From: Chryseobacterium sp. UBA6632
GTDB taxonomy: Bacteria > Bacteroidota > Bacteroidia > Flavobacteriales > Weeksellaceae
Direction: 5' to 3'
Assembly (NCBI GenBank): GCA_002455915.1
Contig: DKLU01000116.1
Location: forward strand, 1-14,763
Length of the DNA stretch: 14,763 bases
Shown here: positions 5,366 to 13,027 of the stretch, one piece after another
How the letters are laid out: the number at the start of each line of letters is the position of its first letter
How positions within the stretch are numbered: position 1 is the stretch's first letter
Notes under the pieces: model-generated
What the model saw: only the letters and a program-made list of their open reading frames with translations
Databases searched by the model: none
What the model was told of the DNA's origin: nothing
Program-made: the position numbers and the translations under genes

Positions 5366-8300
5366 AGGATTTTCAAATGTTGAAAAAGTAATGTAACGTT
5401 TTGTGTTTTCAGAATCGAAATTATAATTGAATTCCCACTTCCCGGAAACCTTGGTTCCCTGAACAAGAACTCTGTTTGTAGCAAAGCTCGCATCATCTGC
5501 AACTACCATATACACCAGATTTGAGGGATAAAACTGGCTTTCGTAAGCGGATAGATCTGCCTGAAAATACACTCTGTTAATCGTTCCTGTTCTTTGAAGA
5601 AGCCAACTTCTTTGAATCACCTTTGCATTATTGCCCGTAATAAAGCTAGCTGCATTCATTGGAGTTGCGGTGATATTGTTATCTCCTGTTAAGAAATATT
5701 TCTGATCGCCCGATAAGGCCGTTCTTGACACATCAATATTCTGAGATACAAAATCATTATTGGTTGCCATCGTAAGAATGGTTCCCGAATTCGCACTCTT
5801 AGAAACTTTTTGGTGTAAAGCTAAAATATCATCTTTAGCCAAACCGAATACGTTGTTATTATAAGTTGTATTGAAAGCTCCATTCCAAATCGTAGCATCT
5901 GCTGATGAAACATAATTATCTGTGGCAACACGACCTAAGGTAATACCGTATTTTACAGCCAAATAAGTATCTACTTTTCTTCTTTCTGCAACGGTAATAT
6001 TTCCGCCACCATAAATAATGGTTTCACCAATATCTCCTACGATACCTCCGTTATCGCTGGTATTTCCTGTCCAACGGGTGTCTCCGAAGACATGACCTCC
6101 TAACGCTAATCCTACAGCGCCTGTAGAAACCGTGGTTCCGTTGGCTGCACCATTCAATCCTCTTGCAAAAGAGGTATTGGTAAAGGTGTTATACATAATA
6201 CTAGGAATCGTTGTGGAAAAATTGACTCCCGAACCTAAAATCTGAGTTCCGCCACCCACGACCCTTCTTTCAATATTGGCATTAGGATATAATCCCAAAT
6301 AATCCCAAGCCGCAATACTCGTCACAGAATTATCTTCTGTAATACTGAAGAAATGCGGATTTGGACTTCCAGAAGAAGTCATTCCTTCTTTTGTAAATGT
6401 GAAAACATCTACATTGGTATTTGATATAGTCTGTGTGGTATTATTACCTAAAGTCTGAGTAATAGTTGTAAAACTAATCCCCGGATTAAAGTTGAATGAT
6501 GTAGCATCTCCTATTTTATATTTAGGTAAAACTTTTCCTGCAATCTGCCCGGAAATTGTACCTCCAAAATAATCTTTCCAGGAAGTAACATCAGTACCGT
6601 TTCCTGTATTCGAAGCATCAATATCTGCTCTGTACCATTGGCTCAAACCATTCACAACACCTCCTGGCGCATGTGCAAAAGCTGCAAATGTAAAATACTG
6701 TCCATTCGCTATCGTTACATCTGCATAATGATAGGTAACACCATTTATCGTTTGTGTATTGACAGACATATCTGTTGCCGTATCATTTCCATCGAATGTT
6801 GCATCGCTACTTTGAATTAATTTCATCGCTGTTAAACCAACCGGCCACGCAATACGTACTGTTCCGACAGTGCCTGTGTTTTGCGCTTTCCAGATAGATT
6901 CAAAACGATAATTAACGCCTGTAATTCCACTTAAAGGAACGGATAGATTTTGTCTTAAACCATTATATCCAACCATCAGGAACTGCCCGTCTGTTAGAGT
7001 ATTTGTGTTTAAAGCATTTGTATTTGCCAATGCTCCGCCTGCCCCGATGATTAATCTCTGACCGACATTGATACTTTTGGATTGTTTTTGATCTAAAGCA
7101 GACAGGAAATCATTCGCAATACCGAAGATATTATTGTTGTAACCTGTATTCGCAGAACCGTTCCAAACATTTGCTGAGCTGCTGCTCAGATAATTCGGTG
7201 TGTTGGTTGTGTTTAAAGTAATACCTCCTTTTATAGCTAAATAAGAATCAATTCTATTCACATCATTGGCAGAAAGTACTCCATCAAAAACAATGGTTTC
7301 AGACATTGTAACGCCAGAACCGCCATCGTCGCCACCGTTATTGGCATTTCTACCAAAAATAATGCCTCCATCAGGCCCCGTAGTTGTGCTTGTGTAGGTA
7401 GAACCCGCTCCGGCAACATCTCCATTTAATGCTCTTGAAAAATTGGTGGTGGTAAATATATTTCTTGCAATTGTGGTGTTTGTAAATTGGGTGTATTTAT
7501 AACCTGTTGCTGCGGAATAAGACATCATAATGTTTCCTGCAGCATTTCTCAAACCTACGACATCTGCTCCTATTCCCGGGCTGTCGTAGTTTGATCCTCC
7601 CGTTAAATTAGAATATCCTAATCCCACAATTCTGTCTCCTGTAGCCGCTGTTGTACTGGTATAAACCGTATAATTTCCTCCTGTTGTAGGATTTAATACA
7701 CCCGTATTTCCTAGTGCATTCGCGGCGACAAAAGTTACCGCAGGATTAAAGTTAAAGTTGAGCCCAATTCCATCAACTGAAGAAGGAGCCGATGTAGCAC
7801 CTGACAATACAGGCGAAACCGGAACCTGACCAGAAGAATAATCCGTCCAAGTTGTAACCGCACCAGCCAACGGAGCCAATCCTTTATCTGCTCTGTACCA
7901 AAGAGAAGAGAACACCCCACCAGGCGCATGAACAAACGCCGCAAAAGTGAAATACTGACCATTCGCCAATGTTACATCTGCATAATTATATGTTACTCCA
8001 TTGATTGTTTGAGTATTTGTACTCATATTCGTCACGGTGTCGGTACCATCAAAAGTAGTATCCGAACTTTGAATCAACCTTAATGCTGATAAACCAACCG
8101 GCCACGCAATACGCACAGTCCCAACACTTCCTGTATTCTGAGCTTTCCAAACAGATTCGAAACGGTAATTAACTCCATTTACCCCACTGAGTGCCACCAT
8201 TGGTTTTTGTTTTAAACCATTGTCTCCAACGATCAGGAACTGGCCATCTGTTAGCGTATTCGTATTAGCGGTATTTGTATTAGCTAAAGCTCCCCCGGCT

Positions 8301-11300
8301 CCTATCACCAATTTTTGCCCATCATTAATACTTACTGACTGCTTCTGATATAGCGATGAAGTAAAATCATTAGCAATACCAAAAATATTTTTATTATATG
8401 CGGAATTTGCCGTATTATCCCAAACTGTTTGATTAGAAGACGATACATAATCATGCGGTAAGGTAATTCCGTACTTTACGCTGCTGTATGTTCTTACTTT
8501 AATCTTCTCTGCAACAGTAAGATCTCTTTCATAAGCAATCATATCTCCCATCATTCCGTTCATTACCTCCGGCTGAGAACCCAGAATACTTCCGTTGGCC
8601 TGAAGGGAGTTCCCTGCTGTTCTTGTCTGAGTTGTATTTGCGGTTGCACCATTAAGTCCATATTTTATTCCAGCTACTCCTACTGTATAAGATGCATCTG
8701 TTAACAAGAACTGATTATCGGGATATTGTCCTGAAAATGCAGATGTTGTAGAATCATACAATACAATATCATTGTTAAGTTTGGTTACTGTAGGTGAATT
8801 TGCATTGGTTAAGCTTGCTGTAGCCGTCGTTCCGCCAAAGCCCCAAATATCTCTGTAGCCGCTTGTTCCCCCTGTTCTCGTTAAAGTAGTTGAGAAAAAT
8901 GTAGCACTCAGTCCGTTCGCTGTAAAAGGTCCGCCGGAAGGAAATGCCATAAATCGACCATCCGCAGATGCCGAACCCCCAAAATCTACAACCGGATTAA
9001 AATTATACATCGCAGTAGCTACGAAAGGTTGTCTGGCAGCATTGGTTTGTGTATAATCATTGGCATTGATTGATTTATCCTGCCAAACGGATGGTGAAAA
9101 TCCGTTATCAGGTTTCAGCCATACTCTCAAATCACCAACTACACCACCCGGAGCTTGCACAAAAGCTGCAAAAGTAAAATATTGACCGTTAGCCAATGTT
9201 ACATCTGCATAATTGTAGGTTACTCCATTTACAGTTTGGGTATTATTCGCCATATTTGTTACCGTATCGCTACTATCAAATACAGCATCACTACTTTGGA
9301 TTAGCCTTAAATTGGTCAATCCGGCAGGCCATGTAACTCTTACTGTTCCTACATTTCCTGTGTTTTGAGCTTTCCAAATTGATGCAAACCGATAATTAAT
9401 TCCGGAAATTCCTGCAATTGCAACGGTAGGTGTTTTTTGCAGACCATTATCTCCCCAGATCAGATATTGTCCGTCTGAAAGAGAACTTGTATTCGCGGCA
9501 TTATTTACCGCAAAACCTGTCGTGGAAATAATAAGCTGCTTTCCTGCATTTACGCTTATAGATTGTTTTTGATCAAGCGCCGATGCATCATCTTTTGCAA
9601 TCCCTGCAATATTATTATTGTAAGCACTGTTGGTTGCTCCATCCCAAATCACTGCGCTTCCTGCCGAAACATAATTGTCCGTGGAAGTTCGCCCTAATGT
9701 AATTCCATATTTTATAGCTAAATAAGAATCAATTCTTCGTCTTTCAGCTGGTGTTACATTCCCGCTTCCGTACACTGCTACTTCACCTATATTTCCTACA
9801 AATCCCCAATCATCTCCTCCTGGAGGATTTACCCCGCCATTAGCTCCGAAAATATGCCCACCAGTTACCAGACCAATCGCGCTGTGAGTAGCCGTAGTAC
9901 CGTTGGCATTACCATTTACTCCTTTGCTTAAAGTAGTATCTGTAAATGTCTGATACATAATACTCGGAATATTGGTATCAAAAGCAATAGATCCGGGATT
10001 GGCTGCATACACAGTTCCGCTTCCGGCATTATTTCTGAAACCGATGGTTCCGTCTGCATAAAGCCCCGGCTGATCCCAGTTAGCCCCGTTAAATGTCGTA
10101 TTATTCATCCCGATATTAAAGAAGCGGGTTCCCGTCATTCCTTCTTTGGTAAGGGTAATGATGTCATAATTAAGACTATTCAATGTAGGATCGGAAATAT
10201 TTCCTATCATCTGCTGAATAGCCGTAAAATTAACCCCCGGATTGAAATTAAAATAATTAATAGCTCCGGTTTTATATTTAGGCAGCGGCGCAGTTGAAAT
10301 CTGTGAAGAAATTGTAGCCGATATCTGATCCGTCCATGCTGTAACATCTGTTCCGTCTCCTGTATTTACAGCTGCTGCATCTGCTTTATACCATTGCGTC
10401 AATCCATTCACAACCCCTCCCGGAGCCTGAACATAAGATGCTAAAGTGAAATATTGTCCATTAGCAATAGTTACATCAGCATAATTATAAGTCACTCCGT
10501 TTATGGTTTGAGTATTGGCACTCATGTCGGTTACTGTATCGGTACCGTCAAATGTAGCATCAGAACTTTGAACAAGCTTAAGATTTTTCAGAGTGGCTGG
10601 CCATGCAATACGCACTGTACCTACACTTCCTGTATTCTGAGCTTTCCAAATTGATGCAAAACGGTAATTAACTCCAGAAATCCCCGAAATAGGAACAGTA
10701 GATGTTTTAGCCAAACCATTATCTCCCCAGATAAGATATTGCCCTGCTGTAAGAGCTGTTGAGTTCGCGGCATTTGTATTGGCTAAACCCGTGGTTCCGA
10801 TTAGTAATTGTTTACCCGGATTTACGCTCCATGATTGTTTTTGGTTCAAACCTGTAGCATCTCTGGCAATACCTGCAATATTTTTATTGTATGTAGCATT
10901 CGTAGCAGAAGCCCAAACGACAGCACTGGCAGAATTTTTATAATCTCTGGTTCCCTGAGCATAGGTAGTTCCGTATTTAATTGATAAATAAGACTCTACC
11001 CTATCCATTTCATCAACCGTAAGTCGATCTTCGAAAATAAGCATTTCGTTTATCTGTCCGTTTATAGATCCCCAGTTGGTATCTCCTCCTACCCGAATAT
11101 CTCTTGCATTCACGTCCTGAATTGCATTCTGAAGCTGACTTCCAGAATAATCTGTCCGGTTTCCGTTAAGAGATACGGTAGCCGCAGCATAGGAAGCATT
11201 TGTTCCGGCTCCGTTTTGCCAGCTACTTCCTGCGGTAAAGTAATGATTATCCTGAAAAGTATTACTGCTTAATCCCACATAGCCAGGCCCTCCTGTGAAG

Positions 11301-11761
11301 AAAAGCAAATTATACAAACCATTATTAGAGGTATGCAATCCTGGATAATCCATCGTAGAATCGAATCCGAAAATACCACATCCCGTTAATGTATTAATAT
11401 ATCCTGCTGTAAACAAAGTTCCGTTTACACGATCTATAATATTGATACCTGTTCCCGGCTGAAACTCCATCCATTTACTTTGAAATGTAACTGTTGGATT
11501 AAAATTAGCGAGTGTTGTACTGTTAGAAAAAGTGGGACGCAACCCGGCATTGGCTTGCAAAAGGTTAAAACCTTTCCCTTGAACATCATTCCATTGATAT
11601 ACCGTAGTATTATTCGCAGAATTGGTAACTCCTGCATCTGAAAACAATGAGCCCGAAGTATCTGCCTTGTACCAAGCCGCAGGGACAACTCCACCCGGAG
11701 ACTGCCCAAATACCATCAGAGGCGTGGTAAAAGCGAGTAAGAGAGGTAATAATTTTCTCAT
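5012..11761 (-). CDS. Giant secreted repeat protein, five LamG/KYGITL units (2249 aa)
   Basis: A Sec signal peptide (cleavage near FGQ20-S) is followed by five units starting at PGGV: about 22-446, 447-870, 871-1279, 1280-1698 and 1699-2132. Each unit opens with a LamG-like (concanavalin-type) beta-sandwich region beginning with W(Y/L)(K/R)(A/P)D and ending with ESYLSIKYG, SYLAIKYGITL or a variant. A conserved beta-rich half follows (NNNIxGIAxD, QKQS, GDNGL, WKAQNTG, NGVTYNYADVT, GQYFTFA). In unit 5 this half is strongly diverged and looks like a cap. Residues 2133-2249 form a cysteine-containing tail with a YDTT module and end TTQTCPD. No C-terminal T9SS sorting domain or lipobox is visible, so export beyond the periplasm is unexplained. 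It is probably a cell-surface or extracellular adhesin-like or glycan-binding protein; the ligand is unknown. No confident promoter was found in the 87 bases before it, so co-transcription with the 196-aa gene is likely. Confidence 0.9.
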   Translation of the reverse strand: MRKLLPLLLAFTTPLMVFGQSPGGVVPAAWYKADTSGSLFSDAGVTNSANNTTVYQWNDVQGKGFNLLQANAGLRPTFSNSTTLANFNPTVTFQSKWMEFQPGTGINIIDRVNGTLFTAGYINTLTGCGIFGFDSTMDYPGLHTSNNGLYNLLFFTGGPGYVGLSSNTFQDNHYFTAGSSWQNGAGTNASYAAATVSLNGNRTDYSGSQLQNAIQDVNARDIRVGGDTNWGSINGQINEMLIFEDRLTVDEMDRVESYLSIKYGTTYAQGTRDYKNSASAVVWASATNATYNKNIAGIARDATGLNQKQSWSVNPGKQLLIGTTGLANTNAANSTALTAGQYLIWGDNGLAKTSTVPISGISGVNYRFASIWKAQNTGSVGTVRIAWPATLKNLKLVQSSDATFDGTDTVTDMSANTQTINGVTYNYADVTIANGQYFTLASYVQAPGGVVNGLTQWYKADAAAVNTGDGTDVTAWTDQISATISSQISTAPLPKYKTGAINYFNFNPGVNFTAIQQMIGNISDPTLNSLNYDIITLTKEGMTGTRFFNIGMNNTTFNGANWDQPGLYADGTIGFRNNAGSGTVYAANPGSIAFDTNIPSIMYQTFTDTTLSKGVNGNANGTTATHSAIGLVTGGHIFGANGGVNPPGGDDWGFVGNIGEVAVYGSGNVTPAERRRIDSYLAIKYGITLGRTSTDNYVSAGSAVIWDGATNSAYNNNIAGIAKDDASALDQKQSISVNAGKQLIISTTGFAVNNAANTSSLSDGQYLIWGDNGLQKTPTVAIAGISGINYRFASIWKAQNTGNVGTVRVTWPAGLTNLRLIQSSDAVFDSSDTVTNMANNTQTVNGVTYNYADVTLANGQYFTFAAFVQAPGGVVGDLRVWLKPDNGFSPSVWQDKSINANDYTQTNAARQPFVATAMYNFNPVVDFGGSASADGRFMAFPSGGPFTANGLSATFFSTTLTRTGGTSGYRDIWGFGGTTATASLTNANSPTVTKLNNDIVLYDSTTSAFSGQYPDNQFLLTDASYTVGVAGIKYGLNGATANTTQTRTAGNSLQANGSILGSQPEVMNGMMGDMIAYERDLTVAEKIKVRTYSSVKYGITLPHDYVSSSNQTVWDNTANSAYNKNIFGIANDFTSSLYQKQSVSINDGQKLVIGAGGALANTNTANTNTLTDGQFLIVGDNGLKQKPMVALSGVNGVNYRFESVWKAQNTGSVGTVRIAWPVGLSALRLIQSSDTTFDGTDTVTNMSTNTQTINGVTYNYADVTLANGQYFTFAAFVHAPGGVFSSLWYRADKGLAPLAGAVTTWTDYSSGQVPVSPVLSGATSAPSSVDGIGLNFNFNPAVTFVAANALGNTGVLNPTTGGNYTVYTSTTAATGDRIVGLGYSNLTGGSNYDSPGIGADVVGLRNAAGNIMMSYSAATGYKYTQFTNTTIARNIFTTTNFSRALNGDVAGAGSTYTSTTTGPDGGIIFGRNANNGGDDGGSGVTMSETIVFDGVLSANDVNRIDSYLAIKGGITLNTTNTPNYLSSSSANVWNGSANTGYNNNIFGIANDFLSALDQKQSKSINVGQRLIIGAGGALANTNALNTNTLTDGQFLMVGYNGLRQNLSVPLSGITGVNYRFESIWKAQNTGTVGTVRIAWPVGLTAMKLIQSSDATFDGNDTATDMSVNTQTINGVTYHYADVTIANGQYFTFAAFAHAPGGVVNGLSQWYRADIDASNTGNGTDVTSWKDYFGGTISGQIAGKVLPKYKIGDATSFNFNPGISFTTITQTLGNNTTQTISNTNVDVFTFTKEGMTSSGSPNPHFFSITEDNSVTSIAAWDYLGLYPNANIERRVVGGGTQILGSGVNFSTTIPSIMYNTFTNTSFARGLNGAANGTTVSTGAVGLALGGHVFGDTRWTGNTSDNGGIVGDIGETIIYGGGNITVAERRKVDTYLAVKYGITLGRVATDNYVSSADATIWNGAFNTTYNNNVFGLAKDDILALHQKVSKSANSGTILTMATNNDFVSQNIDVSRTALSGDQKYFLTGDNNITATPMNAASFITGNNAKVIQRSWLLQRTGTINRVYFQADLSAYESQFYPSNLVYMVVADDASFATNRVLVQGTKVSGKWEFNYNFDSENTKRYITFSTFENPLTTACYKPGAIASAGNPALPGKIGITSLTRTSAMSTADNFPAVRTGAWMVLEAKTKGFVVNRLAFNASGNPVGIPPANFVEGMVLYDTTNKCLKMYTSQDGGTTFGWYCITTQTCPD
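5372..5890 (-). repeat. Diverged fifth copy of the conserved half-module
   Basis: Residues 1958-2130 align with the other four copies in outline: IWNGAFN, NNNVFGLAKDD, then GDQKYFLTGDNNI in place of GQYLIWGDNGL, RSWLLQRTG in place of SIWKAQNTG, and KRYITFSTF in place of GQYFTFAAF. The NGVTYNYADVT stretch is not kept. It closes the repeat series as a cap-like unit. Confidence 0.55.
6668..7168 (-). repeat. Conserved half-module, copy 4
   Basis: Residues 1532-1698: VWNGSANTGYNNNIFGIAND through QKQSKS, GAGGALANTN, YRFESIWKAQNTG, NGVTYHYADVT to FTFAAFAHA. It is closest to copy 3. Between copies 3 and 4 the DNA differs mostly at synonymous positions; around WKAQNTG about 12 of 75 bases differ for two amino-acid changes. 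Confidence 0.75.
7925..8425 (-). repeat. Conserved half-module, copy 3
   Basis: Residues 1113-1279: VWDNTANSAYNKNIFGIAND, QKQSVS, GAGGALANTN, YRFESVWKAQNTG, NGVTYNYADVT, FTFAAFVHA. It shares the GAGGALANTN form with copy 4, while copies 1 and 2 have a different version there. Confidence 0.75.
9152..9649 (-). repeat. Conserved half-module, copy 2
   Basis: Residues 705-870: IWDGATNSAYNNNIAGIAKD, QKQSISVNAGKQL, QYLIWGDNGL, YRFASIWKAQNTG, NGVTYNYADVT, FTFAAFVQA. It is closest to copy 1 in the GKQL and LIWGDNGL segments. Confidence 0.75.
10424..10918 (-). repeat. Conserved half-module, copy 1
   Basis: Residues 282-446: VWASATNATYNKNIAGIARD, QKQSWSVNPGKQL, QYLIWGDNGL, YRFASIWKAQNTG, NGVTYNYADVT, FTLASYVQA. 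It is the first copy after the signal peptide and first LamG-like region. Confidence 0.75.
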
Positions 11762-11848
11762 TTTAGTTATTAGTTTATTATTTATTTTACTTTTTTGCTT
11801 CTAAAAGCTGTGTCTGATTTATCAAAATCAAAAAGATTTAAACTAAAG

Positions 11849-12439
11849 CTAAAATGGCGGAGGACGTTGGAAATTTTGTCCTAAAATTCTTCTGAAAAGA
11901 ATATTTTCGTTATCGTAAAAAATTAAATATAAAGTTGAAAAGAGAATAAAATATAAAAGGAAAAATCTGATAATAGCAAATACAATTGTTTGATGAGAGG
12001 TAACAATTCCTTTTCCTAAACTTTCATTTACAGTATTTAGCTGGCTTCTGTTTTGATTTTCGTATAAAAATATTTTTGAAGGTTTAGCAACAGTCTGAAC
12101 TACTTTCTCTTGTTTTCTCTTAATTTTCTTCTTAAGTCTTTTTTGTTTTACCCGAAGAATTTGTTTTTGAGGATGATCTTTGATGATAACAATCGGAGAA
12201 ACAATTGCATTCTCAACAAAGGAAATTTCAGCACCGCCTGTTACATATATTTTAACAGGAGATTTTTGTTCAGGCTTTTCATCTGATATTCTTTCGGGAT
12301 TGCTTTCCGAGGGAGGATTGCCATTAGCTCCGTGCAAAGACTGAAAGCAGGAAAACAGCAACAAAAGAATAAGAAAAAACCTTCCCTTCAGGGCCAGGGA
12401 AGATTTTTCTTTCCACTCCTCATACAAATGTGCTTCCAT
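11849..12439 (-). CDS. Basic membrane protein of unknown function
   Basis: I do not recognise this 196-aa protein. The N-terminus is 20 mostly polar residues, then a hydrophobic stretch (21-36, FFLILLLLFSCFQSLH) that could be a signal peptide or anchor. A Pro/Glu-rich linker follows (40-60), then a short segment KIYVTGGAEISFVENAIV (63-80), a strongly basic stretch (RVKQKRLKKKIKRKQEK, 96-112), and a clear transmembrane helix at 151-175. The tail ends RPPPF. Cys31 in LFSC is only a poor lipobox. It lies 87 bases upstream of the giant gene on the same strand, with no terminator between, so the two may form an operon. A role in export or surface display of the giant is possible but purely positional. 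Nine A's directly precede the ATG. Confidence 0.65.
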   Translation of the reverse strand: MEAHLYEEWKEKSSLALKGRFFLILLLLFSCFQSLHGANGNPPSESNPERISDEKPEQKSPVKIYVTGGAEISFVENAIVSPIVIIKDHPQKQILRVKQKRLKKKIKRKQEKVVQTVAKPSKIFLYENQNRSQLNTVNESLGKGIVTSHQTIVFAIIRFFLLYFILFSTLYLIFYDNENILFRRILGQNFQRPPPF

Positions 12440-12482
12440 TTTTTTTTTCTGTGTGTCTTAGAATCGTACAACTTGATGATAC

Positions 12483-12549
12483 GACAATATCTGGCTTGAA
12501 AAACTCACAAAAACACAACTAATTAAAGATGAATTTCAAGGATATTGTC
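12483..12549. repeat. Two-part inverted repeat upstream of the 196-aa gene
   Basis: GACAATATC (12483-12491) pairs with GATATTGTC (12541-12549), and directly inside it CTTGAAA (12495-12501) pairs with TTTCAAG (12534-12540). This gives 16 paired bases with one 3-base bulge (TGG) and a 32-base loop. It begins 44 bases before the ATG of the minus-strand gene and would lie in its leader if transcription starts further right. No T-run follows on the minus strand, so it is not a simple terminator there. Confidence 0.55.
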
Positions 12550-12895
12550 TTTATTTAAATAAAAAAACTTGTCGCCTTTAGAAAGATATCAACAGCAAAA
12601 TCCAACTTTAAATTTTAAACTGATAAATATTAAATCAATAACAATTTTTCACTTTGTTTGATTTCAGATTACACTAAAAGTCCCGCAATAATATCAACAA
12701 GCAGTGAGACTTACAAAGATTTCAGTGAATGATTTAGGGTAATTATTCTTTATATTTTTATGCTTTTGAAGAAAATTTCAAGTTTTAAGTTTTACAAAAA
12801 AGCACAACTGATTATCAATCCATTAATTAATATTAGAAATGAATAATTGTAAGAAATAATTATTATAAAAATGGTAAACAAATTATAAAGAAATG

Positions 12896-12903
12896 TATTT
12901 TTG
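12896..12903 (+). promoter_or_regulatory. -7 promoter box for the AraC-type regulator
   Basis: TATTTTTG matches the Bacteroidetes consensus TANNTTTG. No clear TTTG is found at the -33 distance. The start near 12910 would give a leader of about 118 bases. Confidence 0.35.
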
Positions 12904-12911
12904 TGGTATTA

Positions 12912-12960
12912 TAATTCTTCGGTTGGAGATATGATCAATAGCTTCTTTCAAGAAGAATTA
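12912..12960 (+). promoter_or_regulatory. Leader inverted repeat of the regulator gene
   Basis: TAATTCTTC (12912-12920) is an exact reverse complement of GAAGAATTA (12952-12960), with 31 bases between. It would fold at the very 5' end of the predicted transcript. It may be a structured leader or a protein-binding site; its role is unknown. Confidence 0.35.
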
Positions 12961-13027
12961 GTAATAATTTTAACATTGAACAAAATTTCTTAAAAACTTA
13001 AAAATTCTTAAAAAAACTTTAACTCTT

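Larger units (their letters stand above)
12440..13027. other. Divergent intergenic control region
   Basis: This is 588 bases of very AT-rich DNA between the minus-strand 196-aa gene and the plus-strand regulator. It contains a long two-part inverted repeat (12483-12549), an ATTTAAAT palindrome near 12553, a -7 box for the plus-strand gene (12896-12903) and an inverted repeat in its leader (12912-12960). No clear -7 box was found for the minus-strand gene, and no tRNA, riboswitch fold or small gene was recognised. Confidence 0.55.

Noticed and set aside
5012..5372. T9SS C-terminal sorting domain on the giant protein
   Set aside because: The last ~120 residues are a cysteine-containing YDTT tail ending TTQTCPD; I see no type A or type B sorting-domain pattern.
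6638..6820. Plus-strand open frames inside the giant gene (also 10454-10654, 5076-5351, 11622-11804) and 7735-7962 on the minus strand
   Set aside because: They are shadows of the repeated coding sequence; 6638-6820 and 10454-10654 fall on the same conserved module, which explains their similarity.
12340..12360. Lipobox at Cys31 of the 196-aa protein
   Set aside because: LFSC has Phe at the -2 position and hydrophobic residues continue after it, so it is a poor match.
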